A stretch of DNA of 64,000 nucleotides from Lachnospira multipara LB2003 (GTDB lineage: Bacteria; Bacillota; Clostridia; Lachnospirales; Lachnospiraceae). Of the stretch, positions 54,301 to 61,754 are shown piece by piece. The notes below the pieces were generated by a model. It was not told the origin of the DNA. It saw nothing but the letters and a program-made list of their open reading frames with translations, and ran no database searches. A program made the position numbers and the translations under genes. Where the stretch lies: assembly GCF_000702205.1 (NCBI RefSeq), contig NZ_JNKW01000001.1:434001-498000 (forward strand), given 5' to 3'. Position 1 is the stretch's first letter. Each line of letters starts with the position of its first letter.

Positions 54301-55247
54301 ACTTTATAATCCACTCCAGAATTTGATGGATACATTACATTTGAAGGAATTGTCTCATATGTAAAATCACTAAATTCCGAATCATCTAAAACCAAATATT
54401 TTTGTCCTGATGCAAGGCTTTCTATATAATGTCCCTGCTCATTCGCATAGGCTGCCCCTTCATTAAATTTAACTTCGCCTACAATGTTAAATTTTTTAGA
54501 TAGGCTATCCACTCCATCCCCATCTGTGGTTCTTGCTGTAAGTTCTGTTTTTCCACCACCTGTTACCTTTAGGGTGGCAGAGTTATATGTTGATGAAACC
54601 ATTTCCAAAATTCCATCACTTGTTACATTACCTGATGTGTCATTTGTTGTTGATAAAAATAAAGGATTATCTATTGATGTATTTGCTCTAATTGTTACGA
54701 TATCACCTATTTTGTAAAAATCCTCATTTGTAACATCTTCTCCATTTCTTGTTACAAGCATGGTTACATCTATAGGCACATAAAGATTAGCTGAGGCTGA
54801 CTTTATAATATCGTCAGTCGCAACTCCACCTACTTCGTTATATGTTTTTGAATGATAAGAAACTGTTATTCTGCATGCTCCTGCATTGCGACCATAAAGT
54901 GTTGGACGTATTGTTCCTGTTACTCCCTCTGTGTAATTTCCTGTATCATCTATAAAACAGACTGTACTTGCATTTGTTGTTGTCCACTCTAGCCTTTTTA
55001 TGCTTGCCTGTCCATTAAGTGACGGGTCATCCACATCTATGTAATTATCATCTGTTCCACTAAAGGATGATGTATAAACTGCCGATGTTTGTGTACCCAT
55101 AGCAAGGGATAATTCCTTAACATTTAATTCTAGGGTTACACTTGTATCACCAATTGCAACAAAAATAATACCTGCCACTATAAGTACAGATAGCATTGCA
55201 CCAAGCATAACCTTCCATTTCATTTTTAATCTCATAAATTTCTTCAT
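51357..55247 (-). CDS. Giant secreted protein with tandem Big2 Ig-like domains
   Basis: 1296 residues. A signal/anchor helix lies at ~13-33 (MLGAMLSVLIVAGIIFVAIG). About 300 residues of less regular beta sequence are followed by ten or so BIG_2 repeats from ~360 to the end, recognised by recurring V(T/S)WTSSNPSVATVD and GVVTAVSSG(T)TTI motifs about 85 residues apart. There is no LPXTG, SLH or catalytic domain; attachment is probably through the uncleaved N-terminal helix. Big2 domains mediate adhesion to host or substrate polymers in many bacteria. The repeats could recombine and change protein length. Confidence 0.9.
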   Translation of the reverse strand: MKKFMRLKMKWKVMLGAMLSVLIVAGIIFVAIGDTSVTLELNVKELSLAMGTQTSAVYTSSFSGTDDNYIDVDDPSLNGQASIKRLEWTTTNASTVCFIDDTGNYTEGVTGTIRPTLYGRNAGACRITVSYHSKTYNEVGGVATDDIIKSASANLYVPIDVTMLVTRNGEDVTNEDFYKIGDIVTIRANTSIDNPLFLSTTNDTSGNVTSDGILEMVSSTYNSATLKVTGGGKTELTARTTDGDGVDSLSKKFNIVGEVKFNEGAAYANEQGHYIESLASGQKYLVLDDSEFSDFTYETIPSNVMYPSNSGVDYKVEDSNIATTTAGSVKGNKAGVTKLSAGVTVYDVNGNATWLTYDTVNIVVPFKKLGKNITTLNVDDQLQLETSGLESEVTWSTSNTEVLQVDAQTGLVTATGAGTAIVYATRTQDELYTTYNQTYQLMYTITVIDDFGLSTTSNTINVGDSFELKALVTNAVSKDDITFTITNQPNDAGIVPTGDIVSVVQADDGVTLTVTGVAAGTAHIKVTQNINGVIKSDTCIVFVTTPVEGISITPGVIDIPIGTTKTVQLSFTPQSPTNNTVFWFTSDSSVATVNGTSYTADITGVKGGTATISVISQDGLYMASCTVNVTVAVTGVTLNASNVSTNLSVGQYQLVATVTPDSTDGVKRTVTWTSSNPSVATVDENGLVSFVSSGNVTIVCKTDEGGYLAMCNFTIAVPVDSVTLNHTDEIMSIGQTLTISATVLPATATNREVAWQSTNPKVATVDEKGVVTAVSSGTTTILCQTTDGTAIVETCAIYVKQPITSLSLTTTEITVRKGQVFWLYATVQPENADNKTLTWTSSNSNIVTVDANGMVTAVESSDGAAITITCTNDDTGLYATCKVTVTQPVTGISLNSTYQELWVGSKYAIIPTIEPLDAENKNVTYISSDESVATVDERGVVTAVSGGNCVIEVTTEECQLTAACNIVVFEYVSSVSLDQQEMFLNVGGKAKLNATVGKETATNKNVSFESSDGGVCSVDNKGNLTGISPGNVVITATAVDGSSVYATCVVHVVNPVSGISVTPSSSRILIGDSVMLTANITPDNATVRNVTWTSSDPNIATVDEQGEVVGIAAGKVKITATSTDGNNVKGVAWVYVTSPINISSLRINSSSIYMLNGKSRQLSVIVRPVTNTDSYTWYSSDTGIVTVNQQGVITTVGPGTADVYVLSNNSSVEATCKVHSLALSSTGITLEQYDSYYLTVIGNDENNPVVFRSTNPRVATVKEDGTIVARMAGTCTIKAIVDNKTMSCVVRVTNFR

Positions 55248-55360
55248 ATGCCCCTCCTAATAAGATTTATAAATCCTCATCTATAAAAAACCAAAATTAG
55301 GCTTATATTTTCACTTCAAAAATGTTATCGGCATATGCATATGAAAAGTTTAGTTAAAAA

Positions 55361-55412
55361 TAATCGAGTAGGAGGAATTTCTCACAAGTGAGAAATTCCT
55401 CCTACTCGATTA
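55361..55412 (-). terminator. Perfect 25-bp inverted repeat, likely terminator of the 56806-55778 genes
   Basis: TAATCGAGTAGGAGGAATTT-CTCAC (55361-55385) is followed after AA by its exact complement (55388-55412). On the minus strand TATTTTTAA follows, so it can end the transcript of the two upstream minus-strand genes. The arm contains an AGGAGG sequence. Confidence 0.65.
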
Positions 55413-55665
55413 GTGTGATTGCAATAATCAGCTGGCTTTGAAGTTGATTTTAAAGGCTGATTCTTTTGAAAATTCAAAGTGTTAGTTAAAGTGAACCCCA
55501 TGTCAAGGACACAGGTAAATGACTAAAAAAAGAGGATTACCTGTAACAGTCCTGAAAATCCCGGAGAAAAACAAAAAATAAGGCCGAAACAAGCCCGAAC
55601 TCCCCGGGGGAGAAACAGAAAAAAGGCCGTAACAAGCCGGGCAAGAAGAAAAGCCACAAACACAC

Positions 55666-55692
55666 CCCCCGTTGATGCTATATCAACGGGGG
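55666..55692. other. G+C-rich hairpin
   Basis: CCCCCGTTGAT (55666-55676) pairs with ATCAACGGGGG (55682-55692) around a five-base loop. Neither side has a strong U-tract. Role unknown. Confidence 0.4.
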
Positions 55693-55777
55693 TATATATC
55701 TTTAAAAAGCATGCTTAAAAGCGAAGTCTTCTCATTAAGTCAGGGACAACTATTAAAATCAAAATGTTTTGTTAAAT

Positions 55778-56206
55778 CTATGATTCGCTTGTAATGTCTT
55801 CAAAAAATATTTTAGATGGATAGAGTATTATGATTCCTATAATTCCATATAAAATAGGGTTTAAAGACATTGCTATATTATCTATTAAAACACCATCTAC
55901 ATGCATGATATCAATAAGTGAAAGTAAAGAATATAGTATGCCTGATAATAACCATATGGTCATTGTGTGTTTTATTGATTTTAGTTTTAAATTTCTATTA
56001 TCCTTTGTATTTACAAGACTATTAAAGAAATAATTTAAATCGCCGGTTAATAATTGTAGACAGAGTGTAGTTACTAACATAAATGCAATGGCGACGATAT
56101 TAATGTATTGTAAAAAGGTAGTTTGAGAATCCATAAAAATGATATTGGTAATAATTATTAGTATTAAAAATACAACTGGGTAAATGAATCTATTTATTGA
56201 TTTCAT
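55778..56206 (-). CDS. Four-helix membrane protein of unknown function
   Basis: 142 residues with four hydrophobic segments (~8-25, 33-54, 82-103, 112-130). The loop between helices 2 and 3 is polar (NSLVNTKDNRNLKLK). No motif is recognised. It follows the secreted protein gene at 56219 by 12 bp, so the two are very likely one operon, and may be a secreted factor with a membrane partner, such as an immunity or export protein. That idea rests on gene order only. Confidence 0.55.
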   Translation of the reverse strand: MKSINRFIYPVVFLILIIITNIIFMDSQTTFLQYINIVAIAFMLVTTLCLQLLTGDLNYFFNSLVNTKDNRNLKLKSIKHTMTIWLLSGILYSLLSLIDIMHVDGVLIDNIAMSLNPILYGIIGIIILYPSKIFFEDITSES

Positions 56207-56218
56207 AGCTGTTACCTC

Positions 56219-56806
56219 CTAATCTGTAATTTTTGTACAAACTCTTAATACAAAATTTGATTTTCCAACTGGACGTGCAGTAATTTGTAAAACAAATGAA
56301 TTGGCTGTACGGCCAGCGTTTCTTGCATCGTAAAAGGAGGTTCCAAAATTTGCAGCAGAGTGCCATGTTGTATTTAAAAAGCGTGGACCAGTTCCATATG
56401 CGTAACTATTATATTCAACATTTCCAGTACATGTTCCAGATACAGATTTAAGAATATTATTTGTTCCTACTACATCTATCCAATTAATAGTACCAGTTAA
56501 TGTTACACCATTGTTTTGTTTTTTATCAGATGATGATTTTGTTGTGGAAGCTTTAATTTTAATTGATGAAATATTATCATCTTTCATGGAATAATCGACA
56601 TCAATAAGTCCGTCTATAGGTCGTTCATTTCCATATTTATCAATTTCATATAAAGTAGAAATTATTTGATAATTATCAATATTTTCAATTTCAATGTAAT
56701 TTGTATTATCTGTATCTTCTTGACTTAATGCTTCTTGTGCATATATTGTGTTAGTTAATGATAAAACAATAAAAAAAGAAATAATGCAAAGACTTATTTT
56801 CTTCAT
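56219..56806 (-). CDS. Secreted protein of unknown function
   Basis: About 195 residues. A clear signal peptide MKKISLCIISFFIVLSLTN ends near IYA-QEA. An acidic N-terminal region with KASTTKSSSDKKQNN-type linker precedes a C-terminal ~95-residue domain rich in G, N, T and aromatic residues, with CTGN and RVCTK cysteines that could form a disulfide. ATG 56806 follows AAGGAGGT; an earlier in-frame ATG lies before that site. I do not recognise the family. It is first of a two-gene operon with a four-helix membrane protein. Confidence 0.6.
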   Translation of the reverse strand: MKKISLCIISFFIVLSLTNTIYAQEALSQEDTDNTNYIEIENIDNYQIISTLYEIDKYGNERPIDGLIDVDYSMKDDNISSIKIKASTTKSSSDKKQNNGVTLTGTINWIDVVGTNNILKSVSGTCTGNVEYNSYAYGTGPRFLNTTWHSAANFGTSFYDARNAGRTANSFVLQITARPVGKSNFVLRVCTKITD

Positions 56807-57015
56807 AAAATACCTCCTTATAATCCTCATAAACTATTCATTGGTTCAAATGTAGTTATGATTTATTAATTATGAAATTTTAAATCATCCCCTTTGCAAT
56901 GTTAATAAATTAACAATGTCCTTATACTAATATTATATCATTTTGCAATATTAATACAACACTTTATATATTTAAGCTCAATAAAATACATAGAATAGAA
57001 TACTTTATATATTTA

Positions 57016-57048
57016 ACAGGGAAGCGATGACCTTCATCTCTTCCCTGT
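57016..57048 (+). terminator. Hairpin with plus-strand U-tract
   Basis: ACAGGGAAGCGATGA (57016-57030) pairs with TCATCTCTTCCCTGT (57034-57048) with one mismatch, followed by TTTTTTTT on the plus strand. No plus-strand gene lies close upstream, so it may stop antisense transcription. Confidence 0.55.
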
Positions 57049-57075
57049 TTTTTTCGCGCCATGGGCGCACAAAAA

Positions 57076-57104
57076 AGGAGGTAAATGAAAACCATTTACC
57101 TCCT
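57076..57104 (-). terminator. Terminator of kdgK
   Basis: AGGAGGTAAATG (57076-57087) pairs with CATTTACCTCCT (57093-57104); on the minus strand TTTTTTG follows. Confidence 0.75.
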
Positions 57105-57138
57105 GAAATTGCAATAATACGTGATTTCAACAACTCTA

Positions 57139-57159
57139 GAACCTCTCGCATTATAGTGC
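57139..57159. repeat. REP-like sequence downstream of kdgK, shared with 4848-4868
   Basis: GAACCTC-T-CGCATT-A-TAGTGC, two substitutions from the copy near rnfB. It sits between the kdgK stop and its terminator and is flanked by CTCCGG and CTCGAGG palindromic sequence. Confidence 0.4.
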
Positions 57160-57207
57160 CTCCGGCAAGCTCGAGGCTACATTGAAATCACTATGTGATT
57201 TCAACAA

Positions 57208-58305
57208 TTATCTCTGTACTCTTGCGCCAGCGCCACCCATGATAGCTTCAACTTCCTTCTTAGAAGCCATTGTTGTATCACCAGGTGTTGTCATAGCTAA
57301 TGCACCGTGAGCTGCACCGTAGTTAACAGCTGTTTCTGCATCGCCTGTTGTCATAAGACCATAGATAAGACCTGAAGCGAATGAATCACCGCCACCAACT
57401 CTATCCATGATTTCAAGACCGTCATACTGCTTAGCCTTGTAGATTTCTCCACCAGCCCAGCAAAGTGCTGACCAATCGTTAACTGTAGCTGTCTTAACTG
57501 TTCTAAGTGTTGTAGCTACTGCCTTGAAGTTAGGATATGTCTTAACTGCTTCGTTGATCATCTTCTTGTAACCTTCGATGTTAAGAGACTTAAGGTTAGC
57601 ATCGTTACCTTCGATTTCGAAACCTAAGCAAGCTGTGAAGTCTTCTTCGTTACCGATCATAACATCAACATACTTAGCGATTTCCTTATTAACTTCCTGA
57701 GCCTTCTCTAAGCCACCGATAGCTGACCACATAGATGGACGGTAGTTAAGATCGTAAGATACGATTGTACCATACTTCTTAGCTGTCTTGATTGCAGCAA
57801 GAACAGTTTCACATGACTGCTCTGATAATGCAGCATAGATACCGCCTGTATGTAACCAACGAACACCAAGTGTACCAAAGATATAATCAAAATCAAAATC
57901 TTCTGGCTTAGCCTGTGAAATAGCTGTGTTAGCTCTATCTGAACAACCTACAGCACCACGGATACCAAATCCTCTTTCTGTAAAGTTGATACCATTACGG
58001 CAAAGACGACCGATACCATCAGTCTTCTTCCAGCAAATAAGTGATGTATCAACGCCACCCTGAAGGATGAAGTCTTCCATTAACTTACCTACTTCATTAT
58101 CTGCAAATGCTGTTAATACAGCAGTCTTAAGGCCAAAACATCTACGAAGACCACGAACTACGTTGTATTCTCCGCCGCCTTCCCATGCTCTAAAGTTTCT
58201 TGCTGTACGGATACGGCCTTCACCTGGATCAAGACGAAGCATTACTTCACCTAATGAAACAGCGTCAAAAGCACATTCCTCAGCTGGTCTTAAATTAAGT
58301 TCCAT
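57208..58305 (-). CDS. kdgK: 2-keto-3-deoxygluconate kinase (PfkB family)
   Basis: 365 residues. PfkB sugar-kinase fold: SLGEVMLRLDPGEGRIRTA near the N-terminus, GGGEYNV for substrate binding, and the C-terminal DRVGGGDSFASGL motif with the catalytic Asp and anion hole near 303-312. The N-terminal arrangement matches KDG kinases of Firmicutes. It phosphorylates KDG from uronate/pectin breakdown to KDPG, which the divergent eda product cleaves. GGGAGGT lies nine bases before the start. Codon use is biased to a limited set, suggesting high expression. Confidence 0.9.
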   Translation of the reverse strand: MELNLRPAEECAFDAVSLGEVMLRLDPGEGRIRTARNFRAWEGGGEYNVVRGLRRCFGLKTAVLTAFADNEVGKLMEDFILQGGVDTSLICWKKTDGIGRLCRNGINFTERGFGIRGAVGCSDRANTAISQAKPEDFDFDYIFGTLGVRWLHTGGIYAALSEQSCETVLAAIKTAKKYGTIVSYDLNYRPSMWSAIGGLEKAQEVNKEIAKYVDVMIGNEEDFTACLGFEIEGNDANLKSLNIEGYKKMINEAVKTYPNFKAVATTLRTVKTATVNDWSALCWAGGEIYKAKQYDGLEIMDRVGGGDSFASGLIYGLMTTGDAETAVNYGAAHGALAMTTPGDTTMASKKEVEAIMGGAGARVQR

Positions 58306-58450
58306 TTTAAGTTACCTCCCAAAGATTTATAAATACTATAAAATTCTACCACAAACTAATTTAATAATCTATAGCTTTTTTGCAATTTATGAACAGTGTA
58401 TTAAGAATATAAATACAAAATGTTAATTTTTTAGCTTTATTATCCTATCT

Positions 58451-58461
58451 TTGTTTGACAA
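58451..58461. promoter_or_regulatory. TTGT-N3-ACAA palindrome overlapping the eda -35 box
   Basis: TTGTTTGACAA (palindromic to TTTGT/ACAAA) covers the -35 hexamer of the eda promoter. Two sites of the same form lie upstream of cstA at 61506 and 61527. This places a possible repressor site exactly over the promoter. Confidence 0.4.
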
Positions 58462-58483
58462 AAGACCGCATGAAACCTATAAT
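58455..58483 (+). promoter_or_regulatory. Consensus sigma-A promoter of eda
   Basis: TTGACA (58455-58460), a 17-bp spacer and TATAAT (58478-58483): a perfect consensus pair about 60 bp upstream of the eda start codon. Confidence 0.85.
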
Positions 58484-58542
58484 TTATAAGGTTATAAAAA
58501 AATCATATTAGATAATTTTTTATTTATTTAAAGGAGGATTTT

Positions 58543-59502
58543 ATGAATAAAGTTATTGAAGAACTTGGTCTTATTGGTATCGTTCCTGTTATTGCACTTG
58601 ACGATGCTAAGGACGCAAAGCCACTTGCTAAGGCTTTAATCGATGGTGGACTTCCATGTGCAGAAGTTACATTTAGAACTGCTGCTGCAGAAGAATCTAT
58701 TAGAATTATGGCTAGTGAATTCCCAGAAATGATCGTTGGTGCTGGTACAGTACTTACACCAGAACAGGCTGATAGAGCTATGAACGCTGGTGCTAAATTT
58801 ATCGTTTCTCCAGGTCTTAACCCTAAGGTTGTTAAGCATTGTATAGATAAGGGATATCCTATTATCCCAGGTACAAGTAACCCTTCAGATGTTGAGGTTG
58901 CTATTGAACTTGGACTTGACGTTGTTAAGTTCTTCCCTGCTGAAGCTGCAGGCGGTCTTTCAATGATTAAGGCTATGTCAGCTCCATATACACAGGTTAA
59001 ATTTATGCCTACAGGCGGAATTAATGCTTCTAACTTAAAGTCTTACTTAGACTTTAATAAGATTGTATGTTGTGGTGGTTCTTGGATGGTTAAGAAGGAC
59101 TTAGTTGCTGCTGGTAACTTTGAAGAAATCACAAGACTTACACGTGAAGCTGTTGATACAATGCTTGATTTAAAAATTAAGCACGTTGGTGTTAATATGC
59201 AAAATGAAGAAGAAGCTTTTGCTCTTGCTGATACATTTAAGAAGTTATTTAACTTCGAGCCAAAGAACGGCAATAGCTCAATCTTCTCTGATACAGCATT
59301 TGAAATCATGAAAAAACCAGGACGTGGTACACATGGTCATATCGCTATCTCAACAAATTACATGGATAGAGCTGTTTACCACTTAGAAAAGAGAGGCTTC
59401 AAGTTTGAAGAAGCTAGCAAAGTTGTTAAGGATGGCGTATTTAAGGCTATCTATCTTGAAGGAGAATTTGCAGGTTACGCAATTCATTTAGCAACAAAGT
59501 AA
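58543..59502 (+). CDS. eda: KDPG aldolase fused to a C-terminal VOC-like domain
   Basis: 319 residues. Residues ~1-210 are a KDPG/KHG aldolase: GIVPVIALDD, the catalytic Glu in AEVTFRT, GAGTVLT, FIVSPGLNP, and the Schiff-base Lys in DVVKFFPAE (K130). Residues ~210-319 (IKHVGVNMQN...GHIAIST...YLEGEFAGYAIHL) resemble one half of a vicinal-oxygen-chelate/glyoxalase-type domain. The aldolase cleaves KDPG to pyruvate and glyceraldehyde-3-phosphate. The role of the added domain is unknown; it may affect substrate range or regulation. AAAGGAGG and a consensus promoter indicate strong expression. Confidence 0.92.
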   Translation: MNKVIEELGLIGIVPVIALDDAKDAKPLAKALIDGGLPCAEVTFRTAAAEESIRIMASEFPEMIVGAGTVLTPEQADRAMNAGAKFIVSPGLNPKVVKHCIDKGYPIIPGTSNPSDVEVAIELGLDVVKFFPAEAAGGLSMIKAMSAPYTQVKFMPTGGINASNLKSYLDFNKIVCCGGSWMVKKDLVAAGNFEEITRLTREAVDTMLDLKIKHVGVNMQNEEEAFALADTFKKLFNFEPKNGNSSIFSDTAFEIMKKPGRGTHGHIAISTNYMDRAVYHLEKRGFKFEEASKVVKDGVFKAIYLEGEFAGYAIHLATK

Positions 59503-59588
59503 TTGCAATGTACCCGTAAGCCTAGCAAAGGCACTCTCATATAAGAGCTTTACTTCTTGTAGTTACTATTCGTAGTAAATAGCAAAAT

Positions 59589-59677
59589 AAAAAGACTTGT
59601 GTTAAATGATATGTCCCTTTACTGAAACTTACATTGTCCAGTAAAAGAGGTACATATCAAAACACAAGTCTTTTTTT
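59589..59677. terminator. Long interrupted hairpin between convergent eda and cstA
   Basis: AAAAAGACTTGTGTT (59589-59603) pairs with 59661-59675; TGATATGT (59607-59614) with ACATATCA (59652-59659); and TTACTG (59619-59624) with CAGTAA (59639-59644). The total span is about 90 bp. T-runs at each end suit bidirectional termination, though the stem is far longer than needed. Confidence 0.7.
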
Positions 59678-59714
59678 ATTACAATTAAGTCACAAGCCTC
59701 AATGTCTTTCTTTT

Positions 59715-61430
59715 TTAAGCTGCCTTCTTAACACTTTCTTCATCTTCTGACTTTGTTTGAATCAATTTTTTAACACATGTTACTAATACTAATACGCCAA
59801 GTACAATAAGGAAAGCTGCTACAATAAGCTGTAAACCATTTACAAGGAAAGTTCCCTTTCCATTAACAAAGCTTTCAATATTTCCCTTTACATTTAAAAT
59901 GATTGCGCTAAATGTTACTGCAAACATAATAAACATTGGTGGAAGTAACATCTTATGTTTTCTTCCTGTTGCCTTTAAGAATACTGCAATACCAATAAGT
60001 ACTAGGGCAGCTAACATCTGATTTGCTGAACCAAATAAAGCCCATACATTTTCATAACCACCAAGGCAAAGTAAATAACCAAGTACAAGTGTAATAGCTG
60101 TTGCAAAATACTGGTTAGTGCAAATCTTTTCAAGCACTGACTTATTCTCATTCTCTGTCTGGAATAATTCCTGGAATGCCATACGTCCAATTCTTGCAAC
60201 GGAATCAAGACTTGTAAGGGCTAGAGCTGAAACGCACATTGTCATAAATACATTAGCTACCGTATTAGGAATTCCAAATTTTTCAAGGAAGCCTGCAACA
60301 CCAGCTGAGAAAATCTGGAATGGTGTAAGGCCTGCTGGAGCGCCACCGTTTACTGCTACTGCACCTACGATAATAAGTGAAATAACACCAAGTAATGTTT
60401 CAAGAATCATAGAACCATAACCTACAAATAACATATCCTTTTCATTAGATACTGTCTTTGAAGAAGTTCCTGATGATACAAGGCTATGGAAACCTGATAC
60501 AGCGCCACAGGCAATAGTTACAAAAAGTGTAGGGAATAAATAGCTCATTGAACCTGTTGATGACTTAATAGCAAAGCCATTAAAGCTATTAAGATTCATA
60601 CTAGGATGTGCAATAATTACGCCAACGAATGCTGATAGAACCATTGCTACTAACATAAATGTTGTAAGATAATCTCTTGGCTGCATAAGTAACCACATTG
60701 GCATAACTGCTGCCGCAAAAAGATATACCATAATTACTAAATTCCACTGACTTGCATTAAGGTAAATTGGTAACTGCATACCTACTGCAAACATTGCAAC
60801 TACAAGTACAATTGCAATAACTGACTTTACTGCTTCTTGTCTTATTTTTACAAATTTATTAAAGATACCAAAGGCAATAGCTACAAAGATAAATAGCATT
60901 GAAATTGTAGCTGCAGAAGCACCGTTGAAGTTTTTAACAGTTCCTTCTGTAGTTGTCTTAAAACCATTAAATGTAGATGATACCATTGATGTAAATGCTG
61001 CAATTACAAGTAATGTAAAGAGCCATTCAAACAATGAGAAAAAGCGTCTGCCTAACTTACCAATGTATTTTTCAATAATAAGTCCAATTGACTTTCCTTC
61101 GTTTTTAACTGATGCATATAGGGCACCGAAATCTTGTACTGCACCAAAGAAAATTCCACCTACTAGTAGCCATATAAGTACTGGAACCCATCCAAACATA
61201 GCTGCAAGAATTGGGCCTTGCACAGGGCCTGCTCCTGCAATTGATGAAAATTGATGTGCAAAAACTGTTAATTTTGAAGATGGTACATAATCTTTTCCAT
61301 CTTCATACTCATATGCAGGTGTTTTTTTCTTAGGGTCAATTCCCCACTTCTTTGCAAGGAATCTACCATAAAGAGTATAACCAAGCAAGAGAGCAACAAC
61401 TGCAATAGCTAAAATTACTAGACTGTTCAT
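59715..61430 (-). CDS. cstA: CstA-family transporter (carbon starvation protein / pyruvate transport)
   Basis: 571 residues with about sixteen hydrophobic segments. Family marks are AGAGPVQGPILAAMFGW, GGIFFGAVQDFGALYAS and ACGAVSGFHSLVSSGTSSK. CstA and its relative BtsT transport pyruvate or peptides; a pyruvate role would suit the neighbouring KDPG aldolase. It is a single-gene unit preceded by two TTGT-N3-ACAA palindromes spaced 21 bp apart. The last ~20 residues are charged and cytoplasmic. Confidence 0.92.
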   Translation of the reverse strand: MNSLVILAIAVVALLLGYTLYGRFLAKKWGIDPKKKTPAYEYEDGKDYVPSSKLTVFAHQFSSIAGAGPVQGPILAAMFGWVPVLIWLLVGGIFFGAVQDFGALYASVKNEGKSIGLIIEKYIGKLGRRFFSLFEWLFTLLVIAAFTSMVSSTFNGFKTTTEGTVKNFNGASAATISMLFIFVAIAFGIFNKFVKIRQEAVKSVIAIVLVVAMFAVGMQLPIYLNASQWNLVIMVYLFAAAVMPMWLLMQPRDYLTTFMLVAMVLSAFVGVIIAHPSMNLNSFNGFAIKSSTGSMSYLFPTLFVTIACGAVSGFHSLVSSGTSSKTVSNEKDMLFVGYGSMILETLLGVISLIIVGAVAVNGGAPAGLTPFQIFSAGVAGFLEKFGIPNTVANVFMTMCVSALALTSLDSVARIGRMAFQELFQTENENKSVLEKICTNQYFATAITLVLGYLLCLGGYENVWALFGSANQMLAALVLIGIAVFLKATGRKHKMLLPPMFIMFAVTFSAIILNVKGNIESFVNGKGTFLVNGLQLIVAAFLIVLGVLVLVTCVKKLIQTKSEDEESVKKAA

Positions 61431-61505
61431 ATATATTTTCCTCCCTTATATTCTCCACTTCTATCTTTATGCAAGACACGTATTAAACGTAGTAAAAGTG
61501 TTTCG

Positions 61506-61537
61506 TTGTAAGACAACTCCCTAATATTGTCATACAA
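61506..61537. promoter_or_regulatory. Pair of TTGT-N3-ACAA palindromes upstream of cstA
   Basis: TTGTAAGACAA (61506-61516, extended by G/C to GTTGT/ACAAC) and TTGTCATACAA (61527-61537). Their starts are 21 bp apart, two helical turns, as expected for cooperative dimers on one face. The same pattern overlaps the eda promoter. Confidence 0.5.
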
Positions 61538-61620
61538 GTTATTAATAAGGGTACTACTTCATCGCTTTAAAGTCAAGAACTTTTTATTTTTTTAAAGCAA
61601 ATATTTAATTAAGATAGTCA

Positions 61621-61747
61621 AGACTCGCTCGCGAGTCTTGCGCGCCGGATTCGGGTCTGCTACTGCAGACAAATTCCTGTCCGAATCCGTGCGCATCCTC
61701 GCGGAGCGTTTAACTCAGTCGGAGCTTGTACTCCGACTGAGTTAAAC
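61621..61747 (-). repeat. Three consecutive G+C-rich hairpins downstream of ilvN
   Basis: Hairpin 1 is AGACTCGC/GCGAGTCT (61621-61638). Hairpin 2 is CGGATTCGG (61646-61654) with CCGAATCCG (61681-61689), enclosing GTCTGC/GCAGAC. Hairpin 3 is GTTTAACTCAGTCGGAG (61708-61724) with its exact complement (61731-61747). The 127-bp block is far richer in G+C than its surroundings. Hairpin 3 directly follows the ilvN stop. None has a strong U-tract, so simple termination explains it poorly. Confidence 0.6.
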
Positions 61748-61754
61748 ATACAAA

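Larger units (their letters stand above)
55248..55777. other. 530-bp gap with palindromes and a G+C-rich patch
   Basis: Contains the Big2 gene promoter (AT-rich, 55260-55360), a perfect 25-bp inverted repeat (55361-55412), and from about 55493 to 55700 a markedly more G+C-rich stretch with GAACCCCATGTCAAGGACAC, two copies of GGCCG(A/T)AACAAGCC and a CCCCCGTTGAT hairpin. No convincing gene. The patch differs in composition from its surroundings and may be a remnant of foreign DNA. Confidence 0.5.
56807..57207. other. 401-bp gap between the secreted-protein gene and kdgK
   Basis: Contains an AT-rich promoter region for the 56806 gene, a hairpin at 57016-57048, the kdgK terminator at 57076-57104, a shared repeat at 57139-57159, and direct and inverted copies of GATTTCAACAA around it. 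No gene. Confidence 0.6.
61431..61754. other. 324-bp gap between cstA and ilvN
   Basis: The side next to cstA holds its promoter and two palindromes (61506-61516 and 61527-61537). The side next to ilvN holds three G+C-rich hairpins (61621-61747). No gene. Confidence 0.7.
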
